Under the pieces are notes generated by a model. That model saw nothing but the letters and a program-made list of their open reading frames with translations, was not told the origin of the DNA and did not search any database. DNA of 64,000 bases from a bacterium SCSIO 12741 (lineage in GTDB: Bacteria; Bacteroidota; Bacteroidia; Flavobacteriales_G; Salibacteraceae). A program made the translations under genes and the position numbers. The stretch is taken from the NCBI GenBank assembly GCA_024398055.1, contig CP073749.1, positions 2,232,594-2,296,593 of the forward strand. The letters run 5' to 3'. Of this stretch, positions 44,394-53,185 are shown piece by piece. How positions within the stretch are numbered: the first letter of the stretch is position 1; each line of letters starts with the position of its first letter.

Positions 44394-45619
44394 TCGAAGT
44401 CTGTTGTCAATTTGAAGCGCAACACCCGTCCGTTACCGGCATCAGCAACGTAGAGTATTTTGTTGAGGTAAGCTACTCCCGTAGGATTGTTAAACTGTCT
44501 CAAGTCTTGTCCTCTTCCGCCAAAGGATGCCAGGATTTGCTTAGATTCAGCTGAGAATGGAGGTGGATTTACCCCTTCATATCCCTTACTGGTAAATTGA
44601 TACAAAGAATCCTTTTCAGAATCAACTACGAAAATGTAATTGGTTCCATCACCAGCATAAGTTACCCCGCGAGGAGCTGAAAACTTATTTGCCTCATACA
44701 GGAAGCCGTCGGCCTTGCTCGTGTCTTTGGAGTCTAATTCATCCAGAAAGTATACACCGCCATTTTCACTTTCCTCATACTTGATGTATTGCACCTTTAG
44801 AGAAAGGTCTGGATCAACTGAGGTAAAAAGAAAATCACGGCTATCGGTAATGGCAGCATTCTGAGGCGGCTGAGCCAAGGTGCTGATACCCACAGGACGG
44901 CTAAAGTAGTCAAGTACGGATCCAGATGGGGTTTGTACAATCAAAGGAGAAATAAACTTGTCTTTTTCACCGGTCAAAAGATCTGGGCCTACCAATAGAA
45001 CGGCATCGTCTGGTCCGCCCAATTGTCCTGTGTTTTGATTAGGGCCATTGCGTGTTATGTAGTAGTTCGAATTCCCCAATACTCCAATTCCTTCAAAAGT
45101 GATCTCCTGATCTTCAACGATGGCAGTAGGAATGTTTTTGTAGTAAGGATGAATAATGACCGGGGTAATTTGAGCGTGCTGTAATCCATGCGAAATACCG
45201 CTGCTCTGGTGGATGCGGTAGATGCAGGCCAAGGTCAATGTTTGAGGCTGACCATTCACTGTTACAAGTGTGTCATAAGTTCCGGAGGCCAATAAATCCA
45301 ATGTACGATCCTGGGCAATGGCTTTTAATCCTGGAATTTTAACCCGGTGCAATTCTCTTCCGGATAAGTCCATGGAAACGATCTCTTCACTTCCACCATC
45401 CAAAATGTACATCAATTGGTCAAACCCTGCCAATACTTGAGTAGGTCGGGCAAAGTTGTCCAATACCGGTTGAATCGGTACGTAGGCCACTTCACGTCCA
45501 GTATATACTGGCTTGTCGATGAACTCCAGGTCGGTTTTTTCACCGAACACTCCTTTACAGCCTGTGGCTACCACAGCGAGCAAAAGAATCGATCCTAAGA
45601 TGAGTTTAATTCTGTCCAT
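44390..45619 (-). CDS. NHL/beta-propeller lipoprotein
   Basis: The last gene of a seven-gene secretion locus. The 409-residue lipoprotein has the signal MDRIKLILGSILLLAVVATGC with Cys21. The mature part looks like a beta-propeller: blades are suggested by DQLMYILDGGSEEIVSMDLSG, PRGVTYAGDGTNYIFVVD and the terminal NHL-like repeat FNNPTGVAYLNKILYVADAGNGRVLRF. It begins within the last 14 bp of the PorV/PorQ-like gene. Its stop shares bases with the stop of the converging hydrolase. The function is unknown. A surface-exposed scaffold or binding role is plausible. Confidence 0.8.
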   Translation of the reverse strand: MDRIKLILGSILLLAVVATGCKGVFGEKTDLEFIDKPVYTGREVAYVPIQPVLDNFARPTQVLAGFDQLMYILDGGSEEIVSMDLSGRELHRVKIPGLKAIAQDRTLDLLASGTYDTLVTVNGQPQTLTLACIYRIHQSSGISHGLQHAQITPVIIHPYYKNIPTAIVEDQEITFEGIGVLGNSNYYITRNGPNQNTGQLGGPDDAVLLVGPDLLTGEKDKFISPLIVQTPSGSVLDYFSRPVGISTLAQPPQNAAITDSRDFLFTSVDPDLSLKVQYIKYEESENGGVYFLDELDSKDTSKADGFLYEANKFSAPRGVTYAGDGTNYIFVVDSEKDSLYQFTSKGYEGVNPPPFSAESKQILASFGGRGQDLRQFNNPTGVAYLNKILYVADAGNGRVLRFKLTTDFD

Positions 45620-46646
45620 TGCTTTCTACTTTGCGTTCCTCAGGTTTGTAAAGTCTTAGATTTAAGCCGATGTGGTGTTGTACTCCAAAGAAGGTAGTAG
45701 GCACAAAGGCATATTGAATATGCAAGGGGTGGTGACCAATCCGGGTTTTAAATCCAGCTCCAAAAGTGGGGTAGGTGTAAGACTTACGTCCCAGTACATA
45801 TCCCGCTCTAACGAATACCAACTTGCGGTAACCGTATTCCAATCCCATGCTAATGTTTTCGCTGTTATCATTCGGGTGATTCAACTGAACAGCGGCCAAT
45901 AATTCGTGCTTATCCGTTTGAATAGGGTACATGGAAATTCCCAACTTAAATACGGTTGGCACAGGGTATCTTTCCGGAGTTGGGGTAGAGTTCTGGTTAA
46001 ATTTCAATTCCTGAAAATCGCCACTTAATGCAGTACTTCCACCAAAGTTTGAAACCACTACGGCAAAGCTGAGGTCTCTTACATCAGTTTGGTACAAAAA
46101 TCCCAGATCAGCCGTGAAGGTGTTGTTCTGGTATTGTGCGATACTCTCGTGGATATAATTCAGTTTTAATCCAAAGGAGAATTGATCACTCAATTGCTTG
46201 GAGATGCCCAATCCAATGGCGGTGTTCACCACGTAGAAATATTCTCCCGTACCGTGAGGCTGAAATTCAGTTCTCACTTCTTGACGACCAGAAGAAAGGT
46301 TGTTTACCGTTAGGGCAAAGGCAGCGGTTCTTTTCTCCCAAGGTTGAACCACGCTCAAGAAGGTCTGATTGATTCCATTTCCAATCAAAAGATTCGACGT
46401 GCCTATCGAAGTTGAACTCACCGAAGTAATGGCTGCTGGATTCGTAAAAGACGTAAATCCATCACCCCTTAAGGTAACGTTCGAGCTAGCCATACCCAGA
46501 GATCTTGGGCTGGCATCATTTTTCAAATAACTTAATGCAGAAGAACCGGTACGCTGTCCACCAAGGTTAGGCAAAATCTGAGCCTGAGCTGCTAAACCTG
46601 TAAGGAATAGAATTCCGATCGCTGCGATATGTTTCCAAGTATTCAC
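45606..46646 (-). CDS. PorV/PorQ-family outer membrane protein
   Basis: A 346-residue exported barrel. The signal peptide ends at AAQAQ (about 22). The mature start has SALSYLKNDASPRSLGMASSNVTLRGDGFTSFTNPA, the landmark of the PorV/PorQ (UPF0164, FadL-like) group, followed by many amphipathic strands and the C-terminal YAFVPTTFFGVQHHIGLNLRL. PorV shuttles T9SS cargo to the attachment complex, and PorQ relatives belong to the same system. Its position among T9SS-cargo genes suggests a dedicated acceptor, which is inference. It lies 3 bp after the TonB receptor gene. Confidence 0.83.
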   Translation of the reverse strand: MNTWKHIAAIGILFLTGLAAQAQILPNLGGQRTGSSALSYLKNDASPRSLGMASSNVTLRGDGFTSFTNPAAITSVSSTSIGTSNLLIGNGINQTFLSVVQPWEKRTAAFALTVNNLSSGRQEVRTEFQPHGTGEYFYVVNTAIGLGISKQLSDQFSFGLKLNYIHESIAQYQNNTFTADLGFLYQTDVRDLSFAVVVSNFGGSTALSGDFQELKFNQNSTPTPERYPVPTVFKLGISMYPIQTDKHELLAAVQLNHPNDNSENISMGLEYGYRKLVFVRAGYVLGRKSYTYPTFGAGFKTRIGHHPLHIQYAFVPTTFFGVQHHIGLNLRLYKPEERKVESNGQN

Positions 46647-46649
46647 GTA

Positions 46650-49520
46650 TCAGAATTTAAAAGCTAAACCATAAAATATTTGAGTAGGTGCCTGCCAACG
46701 AGCGGGGTTGTCAGGTGGTAGACCGGTGGCCTGCGGATCCGGATATTTAGGATCTCTCCAATCTTCAGGAACGTCATCACCTTCCCGGTATCCGTCGCCG
46801 GTTACCGGATTCACGATATAAGCGTTCTTGTTGTTGAACAGGTTGCGAACCTCAAAGCTCAGCGACAATGCCTGCTGACGCTTGGTGTTCTTAAGCACAA
46901 AATCTTTGGTGATTTTTAAATCGGTCCAGAACCAAGCCTTCGCGATTTCGGAGTTTGGACGATCACTCTGGTATTGGTAGATAGGACGGCCGAAATCGTT
47001 GTATCCTGCAAGTTCCACAGGTGTGTAGCGGAAGCCTGACTTATAGTTAGTGGCCAGGTAAATTCGGATGTGATCAAAGGCTTTAGAGCCAAATAGACGC
47101 ATGGTGGTGTCTGTGTTCATAATTACACCCAATTTCAAATCCCATGGACGGTCCCAGGTAAGAGGCTGCTCTTTGGTGTTGTCCACAAATCCCTGCTGGC
47201 GAATTTGCAATTCACTTTCACGAGCCGAGTTTGATTTACCACGAGCCGACTGGAAGGATCCGTTAAAGAACAACTTGAAGTACTTGGCAATTCTTTGGGT
47301 GACTCCCAATTCCACCCCTACGATTCGGGCGTAGTCCTGGTTGTAGTAAATTTTACGACTAACGAGTTTACCGGTTTGATCTTCCAGAATGGCGTATCCT
47401 GATACAATGTAGTCGTACTTGTCGTTGTTGTAGGCTGCAACGGTTACCCCAAGGTCTTTTGTGATTTGGGATTTGATACCAATCTCATAACTCACTGTCG
47501 ACTCCGGTTTGATAATGGGGTTACCAATGGTTGCCAATGGAGAGCGATCGAGGTAATCAGGATCAAGACCAGCGTAAATAAAACGAGGGTGAGGCATCTG
47601 CATCGAGTGACCGTAGTTGAAGTAAAGAACGTTGTTCTCAGTAACCGGGAAGGATACATTCAACTTAGGTAACAATCGATTCTGCCAGCGTTTGCCAAAG
47701 ATTTTAAAGGTTTCGTCCTGGTAGGTCGTTCTGGACTCATCCTGAAGCAATACTTCATCGTTTTCTACAGCTGCGTCCAGTTCTTTACCATAAGCCCAGT
47801 AGTTGTAGCGTAGACCCAAGGTGGCAGAAATCCCTTTGTAGGTGATTTTGTCCTGTAGCCAGAATCCACCTTCGGTAGGACGGGCAAACCAGATTTCGGA
47901 AGACGATCCAACACTGATAGAAGGGGTAGAAAGCGAATCGTTAATCTGAATCGGAGCACCTACCCATGGACGGAATACATCAGCCCATTGGTATTCTTTT
48001 TCCTTGTGTTCCCATCCAAACATAAACTCGTGGTTCTTGTTGTTGGGGAAGTAACTTGCTCTAATTTTTCCTGTGTATTCCTGAACGTAGTGATCGTGCC
48101 AGCGCTCGGCAATACCACCGTTGTTTACCAATCCCGGGCCAGGCAATACATACACCTGATCAGAACCTGGGTTGTACAATTCAATTGGATCGGTCACAAT
48201 CGATTCCGGATCGTAAATCTGATCTACGGTTGCAGAGCGGAATGGACGTCCATTGGCATCAGCCCTTAAGTTGGTGAATAAGCGGCCTAAGGCTACCTTG
48301 ATATTCCAATGATTGTTGATGTAATGTTGGAAGTTCATTACGGTCAAATTGGAACGGTGGGTATAGGTGTTACCTGCATCTGGATCCAAGGCAAAGTCAT
48401 ATTGCAAACCGGGACGAACCACGGCGTCAAATCCAACAATTTGAAGGGAACGGGTACTTTGATTAATCGCAATACTGTGCTGATTGGTCAAAGTAAGTTT
48501 GGTCCCTGGTTTGAACTCGTAAGAAAGCTTTATCGTATTCGCAAACTTGTTGTTCTGTCTTGGTGCCCAAACGGAGTCATTGTCTGGGAAGAGTGAGCTA
48601 TGCAACTGATTCGCTTGAATGCGGTAGTAGTCGTCCGACATAAAGGCATTGGCACTCACAAAAAAGCGAAGTTTCTTTTTCGTCCAGGGAATCGATCCTC
48701 CAATGGCGAGGTCAATGATATCCGTATTCCAACTGGGTCCGGCATTCACTCGGCTTTGTAGCAAGGTAGTTTCGCCGGCACTCATCGACCAATCCCCAAG
48801 ATTGTCACGTTGCCAGCTACCAGCAATTTGAAATTGCTCGCCGCCTTCACGGATCTGGGTGGAAACCACTCCTGAAGCGCCACTACCGTATTCGGCTCCG
48901 GCACCACCCGTAATCAGCGATACATCGCTAATTGAACTACTTTGTACGCTTACTCCAAATCCCGTTCCGGAAAGGGGGTCCTGGGCACTAATTCCGTCAA
49001 CCAAATACTGAGTTTCGTAATTTCGACCACCCCGAATGTTAATTCCATCAGGAGTCTTGTTTACCCCTGCTTGCATGGTCACAATATCCGTTACATCCCT
49101 AACGGCCATATTCTGGATATCTTCTTCGGTGATTTTCACCTCAGAGGCAGCATCCTCCAGGTTAATGATGTTCTTTTCACCAACGATCACAACCTCATCC
49201 ATTACCGTGCTTCTCAGGTTGAGATCCACGTTGAGCGTTTTTGTTTCGCCAGCTTTAATGGTGATTCCGTTGTACTGCTTATCGGAATAACCGATGAAGG
49301 ACACTTTCACGGAGTAATCACCCGGTTTAATGTCTTTGATCTCGTAATTCCCGTTGATGTCGCAGCTTACTCCTTTGTAGGTACCTACCAATACAACGGT
49401 GGCGCCGATCAAGGTTTCTTTACTATCAGCATCCCTAATCACTCCTTTCAGGGTACCGGTTTGGGCCAGCAATGTTTGACCCAAAAGAAGGGTCAGTACC
49501 AGGGTCATTAACTGTTTCAT
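46650..49520 (-). CDS. TonB-dependent receptor with carboxypeptidase-like N-terminal domain
   Basis: A 956-residue outer membrane receptor. A signal peptide (to about 20) is followed by a CarboxypepD_reg-like domain (GTLKGVIRDADSKETLIGATVVL and YSVKVSFIGYSDKQY), the TonB-plug region (MDEVVIVGEKNIINLEDA, INIRGGRNYETQYLVDGIS, ITGGAGAEYGSGASGVV) and a long barrel ending in FYGLAFKF. No SusD partner is present, unlike glycan-uptake loci. Instead it is flanked by a lipoprotein and a PorV-like barrel. The substrate is unknown. Neighbouring nuclease and OB-fold proteins hint at nucleic-acid-derived ligands, as speculation. Confidence 0.88.
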   Translation of the reverse strand: MKQLMTLVLTLLLGQTLLAQTGTLKGVIRDADSKETLIGATVVLVGTYKGVSCDINGNYEIKDIKPGDYSVKVSFIGYSDKQYNGITIKAGETKTLNVDLNLRSTVMDEVVIVGEKNIINLEDAASEVKITEEDIQNMAVRDVTDIVTMQAGVNKTPDGINIRGGRNYETQYLVDGISAQDPLSGTGFGVSVQSSSISDVSLITGGAGAEYGSGASGVVSTQIREGGEQFQIAGSWQRDNLGDWSMSAGETTLLQSRVNAGPSWNTDIIDLAIGGSIPWTKKKLRFFVSANAFMSDDYYRIQANQLHSSLFPDNDSVWAPRQNNKFANTIKLSYEFKPGTKLTLTNQHSIAINQSTRSLQIVGFDAVVRPGLQYDFALDPDAGNTYTHRSNLTVMNFQHYINNHWNIKVALGRLFTNLRADANGRPFRSATVDQIYDPESIVTDPIELYNPGSDQVYVLPGPGLVNNGGIAERWHDHYVQEYTGKIRASYFPNNKNHEFMFGWEHKEKEYQWADVFRPWVGAPIQINDSLSTPSISVGSSSEIWFARPTEGGFWLQDKITYKGISATLGLRYNYWAYGKELDAAVENDEVLLQDESRTTYQDETFKIFGKRWQNRLLPKLNVSFPVTENNVLYFNYGHSMQMPHPRFIYAGLDPDYLDRSPLATIGNPIIKPESTVSYEIGIKSQITKDLGVTVAAYNNDKYDYIVSGYAILEDQTGKLVSRKIYYNQDYARIVGVELGVTQRIAKYFKLFFNGSFQSARGKSNSARESELQIRQQGFVDNTKEQPLTWDRPWDLKLGVIMNTDTTMRLFGSKAFDHIRIYLATNYKSGFRYTPVELAGYNDFGRPIYQYQSDRPNSEIAKAWFWTDLKITKDFVLKNTKRQQALSLSFEVRNLFNNKNAYIVNPVTGDGYREGDDVPEDWRDPKYPDPQATGLPPDNPARWQAPTQIFYGLAFKF

Positions 49521-49521
49521 A

Positions 49522-50958
49522 TCACTTAAATTCCTGGTTTAAGACTTTGTCGAAAAGGGCATCCGTATTTGCGGGTATTCCATTGGCATCATACAATCCA
49601 AGTCCAATGTGGACCTGGTAGGTATTTCCGGAAAGTTGACGTCGGGCTCCAATGTGATCCGGGCCATTCCATCCTGGTGGTTCGTCCAGATCTGCTGTCA
49701 TAATGCTTTCTGCATCCGAAGAAGGAACAAAAGGCGAAACAGCAGGGGAGAAACTTGTCGGCTCTAAATCAGGATAACCCTGAGTTCCGGTAATGGTAGT
49801 GCCACCGGCTTTTAGGAATACGGATCCATTAAATCGGGTAGAGCGATCCATGGGGAATACGCCAAATACAATCGAGTTACTATCCAAATCAGCAGGAAAA
49901 TACCCAATGGTAAAGATCTTACCGCCGGAGTTGTAGTAGTCCTGAATGGATCGAGCCGAAGATTCGAAGATCAAGTTCTCTTTTTTGGTGTTTTCGTTGA
50001 AGTAAGGCTTCCGGTCAGAGAACATACATACCTTCTCATACTGCTTGATCAATAGGGAGAAAGTAGGATCCCAAAAAGTAGGTTGCCATTTTCCATTATC
50101 AATGGCGTAGTCAATGTAGTCGAAAGTCGGGTATACATTTCCGATATGTTGGCGGTAAAAGGCGTTCTCACTAATGTCTGCCCCGATCACCAGCAAGTCA
50201 GAAGTTTTGTTTTTGAAGTACAATCCGGAAATAGTATCCGTATTACTTTCTGAATTGGCAATGTCTATGGCTTGGATGTAGATGTTGTTGGTGTCATTCA
50301 GTTTTAGGCCGGTCATTGGGGTACTCTCTGCTTCTGAGGAAGTGAACCATACAGTAGCATTCATGGTGCCTGTTCCAGAAACATTTTCAGGAACCAGGGT
50401 TAGGTTGTCGATGTTTTTGTCCACCTCAAACCAATCGCCTTCATTGATCCGGATTCGAACATGCTTGAGGTTTTCGAATCCATCAGGATCAGAAGCTTCC
50501 CAGAAAAGGGTTGCGATCAGGTAGGCCGTGTCGGCAGTGGAAAAACTGTGGTTGAAAGTTACTTCGGGAGGGCTGTTTTTAATAGGTACTCTCACATAAG
50601 CAGGAGAGGGGTCTTTGATGCCATCGTTGTCAATGGATCGAACATAAAAATCGATATCGGTGGTGTCTGAGCCTTCTTCAATGTCAAATACGAAGGTGCT
50701 GTCAAATTCAGTGGTGTAGAACCAGTTTTGACCATCTTGTGAGATTTCAAAGCCTTCGATGTAACCATCGGAGTCGGTTCCCATCCAGGAGAGGCGAACG
50801 GTTGACTTTAACCGGTTTTCTCCAACCTGATTAATTACATGGGGGGTGACTACGGTCTGAGGTGCCTCATTGGCATGTCTGTCTCCCTTTTTACAGGTAA
50901 TGAGCAATCCAGCAGACAAGAGGATTAACAGCCCGGAAAGAAACGATGTCAATTTCAT
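49522..50958 (-). CDS. FN3-like repeat lipoprotein with C-terminal Rossmann-like region
   Basis: A 478-residue lipoprotein with the signal MKLTSFLSGLLILLSAGLLITC (Cys22). Two fibronectin/Ig-like modules are visible: VRLSWMGTDSDGYIEGFEIS with IDFYVRSIDNDG, then PPEVTFNHS with ATLFWEASDPDGFENLKHVRIR. The second half (from about residue 255) has alternating strands and helices (DLLVIGADISENAFYRQH, SIQDYYNSGGKIFTIGYFP) reminiscent of a glutamine-amidotransferase-like Rossmann fold, but I cannot name it. It lies 1 bp upstream of the TonB receptor gene. Its ATG is 4 nt after a strong terminator-like hairpin. Confidence 0.8.
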   Translation of the reverse strand: MKLTSFLSGLLILLSAGLLITCKKGDRHANEAPQTVVTPHVINQVGENRLKSTVRLSWMGTDSDGYIEGFEISQDGQNWFYTTEFDSTFVFDIEEGSDTTDIDFYVRSIDNDGIKDPSPAYVRVPIKNSPPEVTFNHSFSTADTAYLIATLFWEASDPDGFENLKHVRIRINEGDWFEVDKNIDNLTLVPENVSGTGTMNATVWFTSSEAESTPMTGLKLNDTNNIYIQAIDIANSESNTDTISGLYFKNKTSDLLVIGADISENAFYRQHIGNVYPTFDYIDYAIDNGKWQPTFWDPTFSLLIKQYEKVCMFSDRKPYFNENTKKENLIFESSARSIQDYYNSGGKIFTIGYFPADLDSNSIVFGVFPMDRSTRFNGSVFLKAGGTTITGTQGYPDLEPTSFSPAVSPFVPSSDAESIMTADLDEPPGWNGPDHIGARRQLSGNTYQVHIGLGLYDANGIPANTDALFDKVLNQEFK

Positions 50959-50962
50959 GGGT

Positions 50963-51006
50963 AAAAAAGATTATCCAGGCCCGACTTGATGTCGAACCTG
51001 GATAAT
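50963..51006 (-). terminator. Strong terminator-like hairpin inside the T9SS operon
   Basis: On the minus strand ATTATCCAGGTTCGAC pairs with GTCGGGCCTGGATAAT (16 bp including two G-U pairs) around a 5-nt loop, followed by CTTTTTT. It lies 11 bp after the 51018 stop and its T-run ends 4 nt before the ATG at 50958. It would lower transcription of the lipoprotein, TonB receptor and PorV-like genes relative to the three cargo genes. Confidence 0.85.
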
Positions 51007-51017
51007 TTCAAAAGAGT

Positions 51018-53171
51018 TTATTGAACCACCAATTTTCTATTTTCCAATAGAGCTCCTTGTGGAGTAGTGATTGTGATCTGGTAGATACCAGCATCAAATG
51101 TGTCAAGATTTACGCGGTTTTCGTTCAATGCAGTGTAGCGAACGAATACCGTTTTTCCGCTCAAGTCGCGGATGTAAATGTGAATTACTTCTTCAGAAGA
51201 CAAGTTGTTGATGTTAACCATGCTTCCAGCAGGGTTAGGGTAGATCTGGAAGTTAGGGTTCTCATAGATATGCTGAACTACTGAATTAGTAGTGTCTTGA
51301 GTCGTATCTGTAGAGTGGTTAATGCCCACAAAATCATCATTGTTTCTTGGAAGCAACTTCATGTTACCAAAGCTGTAAGAAGCAATACCGATCAAGGTGT
51401 CCATGTGCATAGTGTCGCTTACCAATACTTTGTCAGTTGGGTAAGGATCTTTAACACGAGTACTTGCGTTTACATAAGAAACCCAAATGGAGCTAACGCC
51501 TTCACGTCCGGCCAAAATACGGGCACCAGATGCTGGATTCAATTCGTCAGTACCTACGCGGTATTCTGCAAAGTTGTTTCCTCCGCCTGCATCAGCGTTG
51601 GTGTCTACAACGTGTACTTTCTTATCACCTGTTCCATTAACCAAAGCGATCAAGACACCTTCATACTTTTCGTTGCGTGCAAAGTTGTATGAGGTCAAAG
51701 AATCTGGATCCAATGGAAGTGGGTTCACTGTTCCGGTACCTTGTTTGCTACCTGTAGTAAAGGAGATTTGAGTCAAACCGAAAGCTTCTTGCACGTTACC
51801 AGTAACTTCGATTTTGTCTCCTCTTTCAAAAGTTTGACCCGCATTGGTGATTTCAACACCGCTCCATCCACCAAGTGCGTTTTCGTCCTGGATGTGGATT
51901 TTTACCAAGTCACCATCCTTACCCGTTGCAGTAACAACACCGGTAACGGTTACTTCTTGGTTTAGGTAAGGAGAGTTTCCGTCAGGGAATGGAGTAAACT
52001 GAACATCAAAAATGCTCAATCCGTTGTCTCTTACTCGGTAGGTGTAAGTTCCTTGAGTAGGATCAGAACCTGGCAATTGAGTTACGTTAGAGCTATCATC
52101 TTTAGCTCTTAGGTAGTAGCGGATAAAAGTTCCGTCAGCTTGAGCTGGGATAGTTCCTTTGTAAGTAAATCCTGACTGAAGAGTCATGGCTACTTTGGTA
52201 AAGTTCATGTTCATTGGATCTGTACCCGTTGCCCAGTATAGATCAGTTTCAACCAAGCTACCATCCAAGTCAACGATGTCAGCAGTAATGTCTACAGCCT
52301 GAGAGCTGGTAGGAACAGCAGGAGTACGATTGATGTTAGAAATACGTGGTGCAGAAGGACCGTAGTTGTAGTGAGACTGCTTGTAAGGGTGAATCTCATA
52401 TCCACGGTTGTTTTCACCAGGACAGTTGTTCTTACTGTGGATGATGATACCGCTAATGGAGTTGAATTTGTCACCTACTGATGGAGGGGCAAACGTTCCA
52501 GGGTTTCCTGAAGGGTGGTTTGTGTAGGTAGGTAGCTTTTGAGCAAAGAAGTGGTCACCTACGTTGATTAGGTCGCCGTTTTTGTCTTTTACTACAAAGC
52601 TTACACGGTTACCGCTAAATGGGTTTACCGATACAACCTCAAGGTCTGTAAGGGTAACTAAAGAACTTTCCCACTGCTCACCAGTAGTCAAGTTGTTGTT
52701 TTGCTGATTGTCGTTGAAAGTTCCAACAGAAAGAGTTGTGTCTTCAACAACGTTGTTACGGCTCAAAATTTTGATCGCACTGTTGGTCAAAAGCGGCTCA
52801 AACTGAGTCTCACCTTGATACTGGCTCAAGTGACCAACAGCAATAATTTCATCTCCTTCTTTCAAAGAGCGAATGCTAACATTGTAAACGGCGTTTGGGT
52901 CACCTTGACGAAAACGCAAACCTCCAAATGGAGAAGGCTTTAAGGATTGACTGATTTGAATGTTGTGACTTGAAGACCCGTATTCAATTCCGTCAACCAA
53001 ACAGAATCCTCGAACGTATACCGTGTCGCCACTGTATCTTGATTCGTCGTCGCAGTTTCCTAGTTCGGCTTGAGTTTTAAATTGAATGGAGTCAATACTG
53101 AGTGTGTCATATTGTGCATTTGCTGCCAGGCAGAACCCAGAAACAAAGAGAATTAGTAGCCAATTTTTCAT
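51018..53171 (-). CDS. Secreted OB-fold protein with T9SS sorting domain
   Basis: A 717-residue secreted protein with a signal peptide ending in AANAQ. OB-fold-like modules are suggested by GDTVYVRGFCLVDG with HNIQISQSL and EGDEIIAVGHLSQYQGETQFEPLL near the N-terminus, and by EVTVTGVVTATGKDGDLVKIHIQDE with RGDKIEVTGNVQEAFGLTQI in the middle. The layout resembles the OB-fold regions of YhcR-type nucleases. A middle segment (PAVPTSSQAVDITADIVDLDG) is FN3-like. The final 75 residues (FQIYPNPAGSMVNINNLS to GALLENRKLVVQ) are a type A T9SS C-terminal sorting domain. No nuclease active site is visible. Confidence 0.82.
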   Translation of the reverse strand: MKNWLLILFVSGFCLAANAQYDTLSIDSIQFKTQAELGNCDDESRYSGDTVYVRGFCLVDGIEYGSSSHNIQISQSLKPSPFGGLRFRQGDPNAVYNVSIRSLKEGDEIIAVGHLSQYQGETQFEPLLTNSAIKILSRNNVVEDTTLSVGTFNDNQQNNNLTTGEQWESSLVTLTDLEVVSVNPFSGNRVSFVVKDKNGDLINVGDHFFAQKLPTYTNHPSGNPGTFAPPSVGDKFNSISGIIIHSKNNCPGENNRGYEIHPYKQSHYNYGPSAPRISNINRTPAVPTSSQAVDITADIVDLDGSLVETDLYWATGTDPMNMNFTKVAMTLQSGFTYKGTIPAQADGTFIRYYLRAKDDSSNVTQLPGSDPTQGTYTYRVRDNGLSIFDVQFTPFPDGNSPYLNQEVTVTGVVTATGKDGDLVKIHIQDENALGGWSGVEITNAGQTFERGDKIEVTGNVQEAFGLTQISFTTGSKQGTGTVNPLPLDPDSLTSYNFARNEKYEGVLIALVNGTGDKKVHVVDTNADAGGGNNFAEYRVGTDELNPASGARILAGREGVSSIWVSYVNASTRVKDPYPTDKVLVSDTMHMDTLIGIASYSFGNMKLLPRNNDDFVGINHSTDTTQDTTNSVVQHIYENPNFQIYPNPAGSMVNINNLSSEEVIHIYIRDLSGKTVFVRYTALNENRVNLDTFDAGIYQITITTPQGALLENRKLVVQ

Positions 53172-53185
53172 AACACTGATTTTAC

